A program made the position numbers and the translations under genes. 64,000 nt of DNA from JAJDAT01 sp964344185 (GTDB lineage Bacteria > Nitrospinota > Nitrospinia > Nitrospinales > JAJDAT01), in contig CAYFMN010000016.1 in the NCBI GenBank assembly GCA_964344185.1, forward strand, positions 32,549 through 96,548, written 5' to 3'. Shown here one piece after another: positions 18,481-27,897 of the stretch. Positions within the stretch are counted from its first letter, which is position 1. Every line of letters begins with the position of its first letter. Below the pieces are notes generated by a model that was given only the letters and a program-made list of their open reading frames with translations, was not told the DNA's origin and did no database searches.

Positions 18481-19212
18481 TCAATGTAACTTAATAACAT
18501 CGCCGATATAAACACACGTCAGCAACGTAAAAATATAAGCTTGAATTGCGGAAACAAAAACTTCCATCCCATACAAGAGAACCGTAAAACCAAAAGGCAA
18601 AACATTAACTATTATTGGAGCCGTCATTGCCATTCCAAATATGACACCTAAAAGAATATGCCCAGCGGTCATATTGCCAAACAATCTCAACGCCAAGGTA
18701 AGAGGTCTGGACAACTGACTTAACAACTCGATAGGAATCAAAAATGGTACCATCACCTTAGGAACTCCAGGAGGAACTAAAATTGAAATAAAATGTCCCC
18801 CATGTTTTGAAATCCCAATAATCAATGTCATGAAAAATATGGAAACGGCGAACGTTCCCGTGACAACCAATTGGCTAGTAATCGTATAAGAACCAGGAAC
18901 TAACCCAGCCAAGTTACAAAAGAAAATAAACAAAAATAAAGAGGCTACAAAAGGAACGTACTTATTTCCTTCTTTTTCCCCAATATTGTCGTCCGCTATA
19001 TCTTTTATCATCCCGAGATATAACTCCAAAATACTCTGGAGCTTACCTGGAACCAAACTGAGCTTCGATTTAACCGCCAACATAAACAAAAAATAGGCGG
19101 CGGCCAGAGCGGCCCACATTACAAAAATTCCCTTATTCAATGAAAGGTCAAGCCCACCTAAATGAATAGGAACAATTGGATGTAATTCAAAATGATGTAA
19201 TGGGTTTTCCAT
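18481..19212 (-). CDS. atpB: ATP synthase Fo a subunit
   Basis: 243 residues with five to six transmembrane helices. The helix with the essential arginine reads LALRLFGNMTAGH (about 165-177), and the C-terminal helix contains QAYIFTLLTCVYIG. It forms the proton half-channels against the c ring. It precedes atpE in the usual order. Confidence 0.96.
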   Translation of the reverse strand: MENPLHHFELHPIVPIHLGGLDLSLNKGIFVMWAALAAAYFLFMLAVKSKLSLVPGKLQSILELYLGMIKDIADDNIGEKEGNKYVPFVASLFLFIFFCNLAGLVPGSYTITSQLVVTGTFAVSIFFMTLIIGISKHGGHFISILVPPGVPKVMVPFLIPIELLSQLSRPLTLALRLFGNMTAGHILLGVIFGMAMTAPIIVNVLPFGFTVLLYGMEVFVSAIQAYIFTLLTCVYIGDVIKLH

Positions 19213-19217
19213 AACCT

Positions 19218-19451
19218 CTATTCTTTATCAATATCGTCTGTTTTACTTAGTTCCTGAGCAACTCGGTATAAATTCAAAAAACCGGCTAAAATCCCGAATA
19301 TCAATCCTATAACAAGCAACCAAGGACCTGTTCTTAAATAGTGGTCCAAAGTATAACCAATCAACGACCCTAAAAGGGTGGCAACAACTAACTCTGTCCC
19401 CATTCTAAAGGCAATACCAATACCGCCTTTAAAATCGTTATCTTTACTCAT
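19218..19451 (-). CDS. atpI: AtpI/Gene-1-like small membrane protein of the atp operon
   Basis: 77 residues with two hydrophobic helices joined by a short loop and ended by a charged tail. Its position five bases upstream of atpB and its two-helix plan match the F0F1 gene-1 (AtpI/AtpQ-like) family, which assists c-ring assembly or stability. The symbol rests on position more than sequence. Confidence 0.7.
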   Translation of the reverse strand: MSKDNDFKGGIGIAFRMGTELVVATLLGSLIGYTLDHYLRTGPWLLVIGLIFGILAGFLNLYRVAQELSKTDDIDKE

Positions 19452-19687
19452 TAATTTTAGGAAAAATCAAGGAAAGCAAGGTAAATGCGCTTAAGTTATA
19501 CCCTATTAGCAATCTATTGTCAAAACCGTAACGACAAAAATTACACGGATTAAAGAGATTGTTTAATGAAGGAAAATTTTCAAAAACTTGAAAATTCTTA
19601 TAGGCAAGTTAACTTTCCAGGGGTTTTCCGTTTTGTCCGAAGATTTAATGGTCTTCGAAAAAAATTCTAATATTAAATCATAAAGTA

Positions 19688-19740
19688 ATCAAAAAATAAC
19701 AAACCGCCTTTACTATAGAGACGGTTTGTTATTTTTTGAT
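19688..19740. terminator. Bidirectional terminator with 19-bp perfect arms
   Basis: Arms 19688-19706 and 19722-19740 are exact reverse complements. They read A6-TAACAAACCG on one side and CGGTTTGTTAT6 on the other, with a 15-base loop. Runs of A and T at the stem base make this a terminator in both directions. It follows the ferredoxin stop (minus strand, 19756) by 16 bases and separates that gene from the atp operon. Two smaller inverted repeats (19575-19596 and around 19638-19657) lie in the same 300-base gap. Confidence 0.85.
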
Positions 19741-19755
19741 TTGAAAGGTTATTTT

Positions 19756-20091
19756 TTAATACTCTAACACCCCATTTTTAGCTTCAAAATCAGCCAATGG
19801 GACCATATCGATTGCATCCCAGGGACACCCTTCAAGATAGGTATCCATAGGCCCCTTGGAAATACATTTTTTACACCCAATACAATTTAATGCATTAACT
19901 TCTATCCGGATAAATACTGGAGCGTCCGGGTTCGGAACGATGTTCATACAATCTTCAATAGGGCATTCTGTTACACAAATCGGCGAACCGCTACAGCCCG
20001 TGCAAGCATCGTTGATAACAGCCAAAATCTTTGGCTTTCTTTTTCTTTTTTCAGTTTTTTTCGGTTGTTCCCGTACAATATTTAATGCCAT
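19756..20091 (-). CDS. Two-cluster 4Fe-4S ferredoxin
   Basis: 111 residues. A basic N-terminus is followed by two Cys clusters: CTGCSGSPICVTECP with DC (about 30-50), and CIGCKKC with EGCPWDAI (about 72-95). Both resemble bacterial 2[4Fe-4S] ferredoxins, with an insertion before the second Pro-flanked Cys. It has no signal peptide, so it is a cytoplasmic electron carrier. It stands alone, with a strong terminator behind it. Confidence 0.85.
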   Translation of the reverse strand: MALNIVREQPKKTEKRKRKPKILAVINDACTGCSGSPICVTECPIEDCMNIVPNPDAPVFIRIEVNALNCIGCKKCISKGPMDTYLEGCPWDAIDMVPLADFEAKNGVLEY

Positions 20092-20335
20092 TTCCTAAAT
20101 CCTTTTAAAACCATCAATTCATCGGTTTTAATAATAATTAAGAAAAAAATTTATAACAAAATATTAATGTATTTGCAAAAATTTTTCATAAAACCAGTTA
20201 TTTTATACACAAACTTAGTTTAACAAAAAGGTTCTACAATTTATCTATAAAAACGTAGTTTTTCAAAATACAAACCTATATATTTTTTTTAGGAGATGCG
20301 AACTTTTTTTCCTTCTCCTTCTTACCGTTCTTTTT

Positions 20336-20437
20336 GAACCTTCATAAAAACTTGGAGACTAAGCGGCGGCGGTAGCGCCATAGCCGATTACCTGAAAAAA
20401 ACTTCCCGGAAAACTTCCGCCGCCTCCAAACTTTTTT
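20336..20437. other. GC-rich inverted-repeat element, candidate structured RNA or large terminator
   Basis: In an otherwise AT-rich 390-base gap (20092-20484), CTTGGAG plus a GCGGCGGCGG block pairs with CCGCCGCCTCC plus AA about 60 bases later. Both ends run into T-tracts when read outward. An inner GGTAGCGCCATAGCC segment could form a second helix. It could terminate the SGNH/TPR transcript (minus strand, stop at 20485) or be a small RNA. No known riboswitch consensus is recognised. The rest of the gap holds nothing I can support. Confidence 0.5.
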
Positions 20438-20484
20438 TTAGGTGGAATTAGAATTAATGTTATTAAAACAAAAGTTTAATTTGG

Positions 20485-22526
20485 TTAACTATCGGCTTCA
20501 GTAGAAATCATTTTCCACTCTCGAAGCAAATCGTAATTTCCTCCACGGTCTAAAAATTCCTGAAACCATCTTAAGCTTTCAGTTTTGTTGCTATCCTTTT
20601 TATATGCAATGGAAATAAGAAGATAAACCTTAAGTTCTCTCGGATTTTTTTCAAGGCTTTTTTTATAATTATGAATTGCCTTCCGATATTGTTGATTGTC
20701 AAAATATAAATTTCCTAAACTTCTATAATACTGGGAGAACTCAGGCTTTATTTCAATGGCTTCTTTAAAGTATCGTTCAGCTTCAGAAATATTTCCCTTT
20801 CTAGAATAAATGGAACCAAATAAGCTATATACTGCGTCAAGAAAGTAACCTCCAAGTTTTTCGGCTTTTTTAAGGATAATAAGCGCGTCATCATCTTGGT
20901 TATTTTTGTAAAGTCTCCATGCTTCGCCAAACAACTTAGTATGCTGATAAGTATACTGATACTTAGGTCTTTCCAGTATATGCCCCTCAAGAGACGCTTT
21001 AAAATGAACAAGGGCCTGGTTGAAATTATTTTCAGACCAATACACCATGCCCAGTTGATAGTGGGCCTCAAAGTCTCCTGGACGAATAGTTAAATAATCA
21101 ATTAATGTCCTTTTGGCTTTATCCAATTTATTTATGTTTTTATAACGTATCCCTTGAACAAATTTTCCAAAGGGATCAGATTTTAATATCTGCGCAATCC
21201 TTTCATTGGCGTTATTCAATTCTCTTTTTATTTCAGCGCCAATAATATCCATAGTCTTTGTGGAATGCTGGTTTACATTAAGTATATTTTTAACGAAAGC
21301 ATTATATAAAAACCAAGCGGCTAATCTATGTCCAGCAGGAGTCCAATGGTTATCATGTGGATAAAAAATTGGAATAGCAGATTCCATCATAAACCTCGAA
21401 AAAGGTCTTAAAAGATTTAACTCCAAAAATGAACTCCCATTAAATTGAGGAGATGGAAACGGTTTCGAATTAGTCAACTTTAAGACTTCTGTAAAAGTTG
21501 GTATTTTTAATAAAATTGTTTCTGCCTTATTTTTTTCGATTGCATGAAGTAAGGTATTAAATAAGACAAAATACAGGATCGTGTTTGCTCGAATGGCTTC
21601 AGGCGACGCCCCTGATTTGTCTCCAAAAAACTGAATAGGATTATTTTCGATCTTTGGAATTTGAAACCTTAAATCATCTATCTGCCATGTTAAATTCTCT
21701 AAATCTGATTCCGGAAGATTATTAAAAAAATGATCCAAACGAACACCCTTTTGACGCATCCAAAAACTATCTTTATCTTGGATTTTATTTAGATTAAGAC
21801 GAACTAAGTACAAAAGGTGTGNNNNNNNNNNAATTTTTTATGAGCCAGGGTGAAGCTACAACTAGAGAGATAATTATAAAAAGGATATTCAGCAAACCAT
21901 CCCATAACCCGAGCAACCCGCGAAATGGCTTGAAAATCAACACGCATACCCTCCAAGTGAACAGTATTATTCTTTAGCTCAATATTTTTAAATGTAGTGT
22001 GGGCTGTAAAATTTTGTCTAATATCGTCGGCGACTTGTGAAATGATAATTAAATCGGCGTTGTATTTATATCCCTCGTTTTGGTAATAGAGGAAATAATC
22101 CATAAGCCCCCATCCCCCTACGCTAGCGTTAATTAATTCAAATTTTCTATCTGGAATATTTTCGCTAAGAATGCGTTGGAGTTGAGCCGAAATGGTTTCA
22201 TCATTATTAGCTCCAGAACCAAATAATATTGAATCTCCCAAAATTAAAATCCTGTAGACGTTTGAACTTTTCTTATAATTTATAGGTTTTAGGCTTCTCA
22301 ATCTGTTCTGGTTTGTAACAATCCGATAAGGAGGGTAATGCCTGTGATTGACCATATCGATTTCTACGTTCGGGATTAGAGCGAAACGCATCCCAAAAGC
22401 CGGGGATATTGTATTCGGGAGTATCTTTTGAGGAAAGAAAACTCTAATGGAATATTCCCAGCATATTAGGCAGACAAAAAAGGAAACTAGAAAAACCAAT
22501 AAATGCTTGGTGAGACGTATGGTCAT
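20485..22526 (-). CDS. SGNH-hydrolase/O-acyltransferase-associated protein with TPRs, broken by assembly gap
   Basis: Two reading-frame pieces flank the ten-N gap at 21822-21831 and almost certainly belong to one gene. The N-part (ATG at 22526, preferred over a TTG at 22562) has a membrane anchor and the GDSILFGSG nucleophile block. The C-part has DNHWTPAGHRLA, the D-x-x-H block of SGNH/AlgX-like acetyl-transfer domains, followed by six or more TPRs (for example GDFEAHYQLGMVYWSENN) to the C-terminus. It lies directly downstream of two MBOAT genes, the usual partners that pass acyl groups across the membrane. Likely role: periplasmic O-acylation of a polysaccharide. Confidence 0.75.
21822..21831. 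other. Assembly gap (ten Ns)
   Basis: Ten unknown bases lie inside the SGNH/TPR gene. A run of exactly ten usually marks a scaffold join of undetermined size, so the true missing length is unknown. Confidence 0.95.
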
Positions 22527-22583
22527 GAAGAAACTATGTGTATTTTGTTCGATTATTCCCAATAATAGAAGTTTGTAAAACTC

Positions 22584-24020
22584 TTAAAATTGGAAATAAA
22601 TAAAAGGCTTTCCGCCAAAATCTCCGAGAACGATAATCATTAGCAGAAGCGAACTGATGAAAAAATAACGGTAAAAGAGAGGCAATCTAAGGATAACTAA
22701 AGTATCGTTTTTACGTTCTTGAAAATATTGAATGAGCGCTAAAAAAAACAAATAATAAAATAATTGTTTAACATTCTCTAATCTCAATTGATTCAATTGA
22801 AAATTGAGATTATGAAATAAACTAAGAAACATATCCCATGACTGCGAAAGCGTAGTCGCTCTAAAAACCAACCATCCTATTGCAGCCAATTGAAAAGTTA
22901 AAAATATTTGTATAGGGGATGGCAATTTATCCCAGTAATGAGAAGTGTAATAATACCCTCCAATTAAAACCGCATGATAAATTCCAAAGAAACCAAAATT
23001 CCAACCGGCGCCATGCCAAAGTCCCAATAAGAACTCTGTCGCCAGTAAAGTAATCAAAAACACAATGCCATGCCGTGTTTTCAAAGAAAATTTTTTAAAC
23101 ATATTCCAGTTTCCAAGATAAATATAAAGAGGCGAAAACATATAATCCCGAAACCAACTAGATAACGAAATATGCCATCTGCGCCAAAACTCAGAAATAT
23201 TTTTTGAAAAATATGGCCGTCTAAAATTTTCCATTAGTTCAACTCCCATACACAACCCCAGGCCTATTGCCATAAATGAATACCCTGCAAAATCACAATA
23301 GATTTGAACGCTGAAGGCATAGGTAGCCAATAAGACATCCGCTCCCTCATAGGGACCGTGAAAAGAAAATACAGGATCGGCAATTTTAGCCAGATTGTCG
23401 CCTAAAACAACCTTAAGGACTAACCCCCAAAGAAACAAATACATTCCTCGGTAAATTTTCTCCAGAGTTATCCCTCTTGCATTAAGTATTTGTGGAAGAA
23501 GGCGAGTTCCTCTTTCTATTGGACCTGCAATCAATTGAGGGAAAAATGATACGTAAAGAGCAAAATCAAAAAAGTTCCTAGCGGGTTTTAATTTTCCTCG
23601 AAAAACGTCAATTGTGTAACTCATTGTCTGAAAAGTATAGAAGGAAATCCCGATGGGCAATACTGCATTCAATAAATAGATATCAACTTCAAGTCCGAAA
23701 TAACTCGCTAATCTCTGAAAGTTTTGAGCAAAAAAATCATAATATTTAAAAATCCCTAATATAGATAAATTGACAAAAATACTTATACCGACAAACTTCT
23801 TTTTCGCTATTTGATTTTTTGCTTTTTCTATTCCTTGACCGCAAAAATAATCCACTACAGTAGAAACCAAAAGCAGAGATAAGTATCTCCAGTCCCAACT
23901 CCCATAAAAAATATAACTACCTACCAGTAACAATCGATTTTGCCAATAATGCGGCAAAACAAGATAAATAGAATATGTTATTAGAAAAAAAACGGCGAAT
24001 TCTAACGAATGAAATAACAA
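22584..24020 (-). CDS. MBOAT-family O-acyltransferase (AlgI-like), second of pair
   Basis: 478 residues from TTG, supported by an AAGGA ribosome-binding site eight bases upstream. About ten transmembrane helices. Diagnostic MBOAT features are YTFQTMSYTID, FPQLIAGPIER (about 168), FWRRWHISLS (about 275) and the catalytic-His segment GLWHGAGWNF (about 338). It should move acyl groups to a periplasmic acceptor together with the SGNH protein encoded 58 bases downstream. Confidence 0.9.
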   Translation of the reverse strand: MLFHSLEFAVFFLITYSIYLVLPHYWQNRLLLVGSYIFYGSWDWRYLSLLLVSTVVDYFCGQGIEKAKNQIAKKKFVGISIFVNLSILGIFKYYDFFAQNFQRLASYFGLEVDIYLLNAVLPIGISFYTFQTMSYTIDVFRGKLKPARNFFDFALYVSFFPQLIAGPIERGTRLLPQILNARGITLEKIYRGMYLFLWGLVLKVVLGDNLAKIADPVFSFHGPYEGADVLLATYAFSVQIYCDFAGYSFMAIGLGLCMGVELMENFRRPYFSKNISEFWRRWHISLSSWFRDYMFSPLYIYLGNWNMFKKFSLKTRHGIVFLITLLATEFLLGLWHGAGWNFGFFGIYHAVLIGGYYYTSHYWDKLPSPIQIFLTFQLAAIGWLVFRATTLSQSWDMFLSLFHNLNFQLNQLRLENVKQLFYYLFFLALIQYFQERKNDTLVILRLPLFYRYFFISSLLLMIIVLGDFGGKPFIYFQF

Positions 24021-24168
24021 CTCATTATTCCTTGAAGGTAGATAGCTTAAAAAGTTTAGTTAGATGAAAATTTGTTTCGGATCTTCAATGAGCGCCAAGT
24101 ATACAAGCGCATCAATAGATATGAACACGTTTGTATCTAATTAATCCTCATTCAAACCCAAGGCAAAT

Positions 24169-25605
24169 TTAAAATTGGAAATAAATGAAAGGAACCGTTT
24201 CCATTGGATAAAAAATGAAAACGGTAATTATCAAGAAAATGATATAGAAAAAACTAAGGAACGAACCTTTTTCAAAATACAAGTGATCCTCTTTTTTTAT
24301 GAAAAATAGGAAATGGACAATTGCCATAATCGGAATGAAAAAAAGATGCTCTATAGTTAAGTAGCCCCAATTTACCTCAGAAGAGTTCAAAAAGAATAAG
24401 TTCTGTAATATTTGCTTCGCCGCCTCAAGATTTTCGGAACGAAAAAACACCCACCCAAAACAAACAAACAAGTAAGTCGTAAGCCACTTTAAAAATACAA
24501 AAACAAAATTCGATGGTACGTTTTTTAGTAAAGAACCAAATATTCGCGCCATTAAAAGCCCAAAACCATGTAACGCCCCCCAAATGACAAATGTCCAACT
24601 GGCTCCATGCCAGAGCCCGCCAAGCAACATCGTTATAAAAACATTAGAACAAGTCCTTACCGTCCCTAATCGATTGCCGCCCATGGGTATGTACAAATAA
24701 TCGCGTAAAAAAGAAGATAACGAAATATGCCATCTACGCCAAAAATCAAATAAGTTTGTCGCCAAATACGGCAAGCGAAAATTAACGGGTAAAACAAAAC
24801 CGAGGGCGAAACCCACCCCAATCGCCATTTCCGTGTATCCCCAAAAATCGCAAAAAATTTGGAAGGAGAATCCTAAAACGGCCACCCAAGTTACAATCGA
24901 ATCAAACTTTTCGGGGGTTTTAAATACTTCGTCAATTTGCAGGGCAATGCTATCGGCCACAACAACTTTCAAAAAGAGCCCTAAAAGAAAAATCTGCAAC
25001 CCTTTCACAAAGTTTTCCGAAGTTAAGTTGACTCGGTCGCTTAATTGAGGAAGAAACTCTTTAGCCCTCATAATAGGGCCGGCTAATAGTTGGGGGAAAA
25101 AGGCGACAAATACCGCAAAATCAATAAGGCTTTCCGCCGGTTCCAACTCTCCGCGATAAATATCCAAGCTATAGCTCATCGATTGAAATGTATAAAAAGA
25201 AATCCCAATCGGCAAAATAATATTCAGGTTTGAAAAGGAAATACCAGCGTTTGCCAGGGCGACATTTGCAGAATCTATGAAAAAGTTAAAATACTTAAAG
25301 AAAAATAAAATACCAAGGTTAACGAAAATACTTAATGCAAGTAATGCTCTTTTACGTTTTAAGTTTTCAGTTTTATGAATAAGGTTACCCGCAAAAAAAT
25401 CCACTAATGTAGAAATGATTATTAATGAAAGAAACCGGTAATCCCAATAAGCATAAAAATAATAGCTTGCGCCAAGCAAAAGCGGTTTATTGGCTTTCAA
25501 AAACAAAGCCCGCCAACCTTTACCACTCCCGATTGTATTTAATACAAAAAGGAACGCATAAACGGTTAAAAAAAACTCAAAAAAGGAAGAGCTAAAAAAT
25601 TCCAT
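24169..25605 (-). CDS. MBOAT-family O-acyltransferase (AlgI-like), first of pair
   Basis: 478 residues, the same length as its neighbour and clearly paralogous: YTFQSMSYSLD, FPQLLAGPIMRA, FWRRWHISLSSFLRDYLYIPMGG and GLWHGASWTF. The version here keeps the YIPMGGN segment common to AlgI/DltB-type enzymes, while the second copy has MFSPLYIYLG instead. It heads the O-acylation cluster on this strand. Confidence 0.9.
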   Translation of the reverse strand: MEFFSSSFFEFFLTVYAFLFVLNTIGSGKGWRALFLKANKPLLLGASYYFYAYWDYRFLSLIIISTLVDFFAGNLIHKTENLKRKRALLALSIFVNLGILFFFKYFNFFIDSANVALANAGISFSNLNIILPIGISFYTFQSMSYSLDIYRGELEPAESLIDFAVFVAFFPQLLAGPIMRAKEFLPQLSDRVNLTSENFVKGLQIFLLGLFLKVVVADSIALQIDEVFKTPEKFDSIVTWVAVLGFSFQIFCDFWGYTEMAIGVGFALGFVLPVNFRLPYLATNLFDFWRRWHISLSSFLRDYLYIPMGGNRLGTVRTCSNVFITMLLGGLWHGASWTFVIWGALHGFGLLMARIFGSLLKNVPSNFVFVFLKWLTTYLFVCFGWVFFRSENLEAAKQILQNLFFLNSSEVNWGYLTIEHLFFIPIMAIVHFLFFIKKEDHLYFEKGSFLSFFYIIFLIITVFIFYPMETVPFIYFQF

Positions 25606-26154
25606 CTATATTTCTTTAAAGTTTGTATGGGTAAGCAAGTCAGGTAAAAAAACAGGAAGCGTTAGTTATGTTAAAAAACTTAACAACCACTTGTTTTCTA
25701 ATTCTTTAAGTATGATTCTATTCCATCAAGAATCAAGGCAGGTTAATAATCTTGTATAACATAAAATATGTTAGAAAAAAACTTTTGATAAAAAATAGAC
25801 CAGCGCTTTATTTACTTGATTAAATAACTAAAAAGCTTAAAATTTAATTTCTATTCTCAATAAAAACCATACAATATAATTTTCAAGGCCTTTTAAACTA
25901 GTCAACCATTTATCTACATCAATCATTACAACATTGAAAAATTAAAAATAAATAAGATTAAAACATCCTAAAACCAATCCAAAAAAAGTCAAATTCATAA
26001 TCATCAAACCTAATTAATCTTTCTAAAATTAAGTTTTAGCTTTTTGAAAATTTTTTATATCAAAAAGCTTTAGCTATTTACTATCATTAGTACTACCCAT
26101 TTTATACCTAAGTTTTTTGGCAATTTAAATACCACCAAATCTCGCCTATCAATA
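25606..26154. other. Long AT-rich intergenic stretch without a gene
   Basis: About 550 bases of very AT-rich sequence lie between the first MBOAT gene and a truncated glycosyltransferase copy. I see no open frame with protein-like composition, no tRNA and no strong hairpin. Together with the fragment that follows, it looks like decayed DNA. Confidence 0.5.
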
Positions 26155-26400
26155 ATGCAAAAAGCCTTAACCCTAATATTAGAGCAAAATACGGACAAAA
26201 AACTTCTGTATTTCAAAATTTCTTTTTTGCTTTTTTTTATACTCGGCCTATTTCTACGTTTTGATTGCTTTGAAGCGACTCGAATCACTGCATGGGTTGC
26301 GCGAGATTTTGATAGATCGTTTCATCTTTTTGATGGAAATTACATCCCATTAGCCGGTTCAGAAAGAAATGCTGGAGGCCGGTTGCTGAAAAAATCCTAA
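26155..26400 (+). pseudogene. Truncated N-terminal copy of a membrane glycosyltransferase
   Basis: 81 codons whose middle closely follows the first 75 residues of the glycosyltransferase at 34622-36829. Both have LGLFLR, then a W-V-x-RDFDR-x-F motif, a DGxYIPLAG segment and GGRL. After GGRL this copy runs into LKKS and a stop, where the intact paralogue continues with PGPFLYFLL. No further homologous sequence follows before holB. It is a remnant of duplication or deletion and unlikely to be functional. Confidence 0.7.
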
Positions 26401-26561
26401 TTAATCAGGCAAAACTCTAAAGCGAATGTAGAACCGCCTTTTACTTTAAAAAAAGATCAATTTTATCTAAAATTGGAATTTATTTTAATTATTCTATGTT
26501 TAACTAACTTTCTAGACTAATAATTCCTAATTTTAGGAATTTAGTTTTTAAGCATTTAAAT

Positions 26562-27569
26562 ATGTCGTTTAAGAAAATACTGGGCCAAAACCAACCCATC
26601 GAAATACTTCAGAACTCGATCAAAACAAAAAATTTAGCGCACGCTTATTTATTTTTTGGTCAAGGAACGGTTGGAAAAAGAACGACCGCTTTAGAATTTG
26701 CCAAAACGATTAATTGCTTGAATCCCAACAGTCAAGATAACTGTGGCGAATGTCTTTCGTGCGAAAAAATCGAAAAGCAACTTCATCCTGACGTTTTTTT
26801 CATAGAACCAATAAAAACTTCATCGACCGCACGCGAAGGTTATATTCGAATAGACGATATTCGCGAACTCCAAAGGAAAATCGCCTACCTTCCATTCGAA
26901 GGAAAGTATAAAATAGTCATTGTAGATCAAACAGAACAACTAAACTTGCAAGCCGCTAACGCTTTTCTAAAAAGCCTGGAAGAACCGCCTAAAGCTACTA
27001 TCTTTATATTAATTGCTTCAAATATTTACCGGTTGCTCCCTACTATTTTGTCTCGATGCCAGGGAGTGCGTTTTAATCTCCTAACGCCTGACCTCATTGA
27101 AAAAATCCTACTGGATGAAAATCCAGAAGAAGACCCTAACCTTTTACGTTTAAAAGCTTCAAAAGCAAATGGAGATTTGGAAAGGGCGCGGGAGAACACC
27201 TCATTAAACTTTGCAGATTTTCGGCAAAATGCACTCGATTTAATTGGCGAAATATCTTTTAAAAGAATGGATTTAACATTCAAATTCGCAAGAGAATGGA
27301 AAAAAAGAAGCGCAGAAATACCCGAAATGCTGGACGAAATGTCGTATATTTTACGGGACCTTGCTATAATTAAACTAGGATGTTCAAAAAAAGATGTTTT
27401 TAACGCAGATCTGTTTGAGAACCTGAAAACCACTGCGGGAAAAAAGCAATTGCGTTCATTAAATAAAATGTTTGAAGCCACTATTGAATCTAAAGTAAAC
27501 CTACAAAGTAACTTAAACGTTCAGTTGACTTTGGAATCGATGCTTATTAAATTCTGCGAAGCAGGTTGA
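26562..27569 (+). CDS. holB: DNA polymerase III delta-prime subunit
   Basis: 335 residues of the clamp-loader AAA+ type. It has the P-loop-like GQGTVGKRT (about 33-41), a zinc module with four Cys (C-N, then CGECLSC near 65-71), a DQTEQLNLQAANAFLKSLEEPP segment split over the Walker B and sensor region, and the sensor motif LSRCQG (about 166). The C-terminus is helical. It opens the cluster holB, ricT, metG, tatD, a common arrangement in bacteria. A small inverted repeat, AATTCCTA/TAGGAATT, lies 20 bases upstream of the start. Confidence 0.9.
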   Translation: MSFKKILGQNQPIEILQNSIKTKNLAHAYLFFGQGTVGKRTTALEFAKTINCLNPNSQDNCGECLSCEKIEKQLHPDVFFIEPIKTSSTAREGYIRIDDIRELQRKIAYLPFEGKYKIVIVDQTEQLNLQAANAFLKSLEEPPKATIFILIASNIYRLLPTILSRCQGVRFNLLTPDLIEKILLDENPEEDPNLLRLKASKANGDLERARENTSLNFADFRQNALDLIGEISFKRMDLTFKFAREWKKRSAEIPEMLDEMSYILRDLAIIKLGCSKKDVFNADLFENLKTTAGKKQLRSLNKMFEATIESKVNLQSNLNVQLTLESMLIKFCEAG

Positions 27570-27597
27570 GAGGCTTCTTCTAAAGCGGTATTTTCCT

Positions 27598-27885
27598 TGA
27601 GAACCTGAGGGTAGCCTTCTAAGGACAAGGAGTTTATTTTATTGAATCGAGGCGAGATCCTTCGCCGATACTAGCGTATCGCCTCTGGATGACACGCAAA
27701 GGGAGTCTTGAAACCTTAGTCCTTTATAATTAAAGCGTGAAACGAGTCTGGCACTCAATGTGACGTTCTTTTATTTTACCTTTAGTTCCTTGATAAGTTA
27801 ACTAGCAAAGCTGGTCTGACACTCAATGTGACATTTTTTATATTTTACTTTTAGTTCTTTTATCAACTAACGAACAAAACAAAAT
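27598..27885. repeat. Composite intergenic repeat: hairpin element plus 68-base tandem duplication
   Basis: The 328-base gap between holB and ricT holds no gene. At its left, GAGGC.../...GCCTC and GAGATCC.../...GGATGA pair around an inner CGATAC/GTATCG, forming a REP-like hairpin enclosed by AAGGACAAGG/CCTTAGTCCTT. To its right a unit with GTCTGxCACTCAATGTGAC, starting at 27746 and 27814, occurs twice with a 68-base period. The second half of each unit (TTTTAC-TTTAGTTC) is also shared. The sequence resembles dispersed intergenic repeats rather than a gene. Confidence 0.7.
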
Positions 27886-27897
27886 TATAGATCTTAA

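Noticed and set aside
20336..20437. Assignment of the GC-rich element to 6S, SRP RNA, a c-di-GMP riboswitch or a fluoride riboswitch
   Set aside because: None of the conserved sequence boxes of those families could be found.
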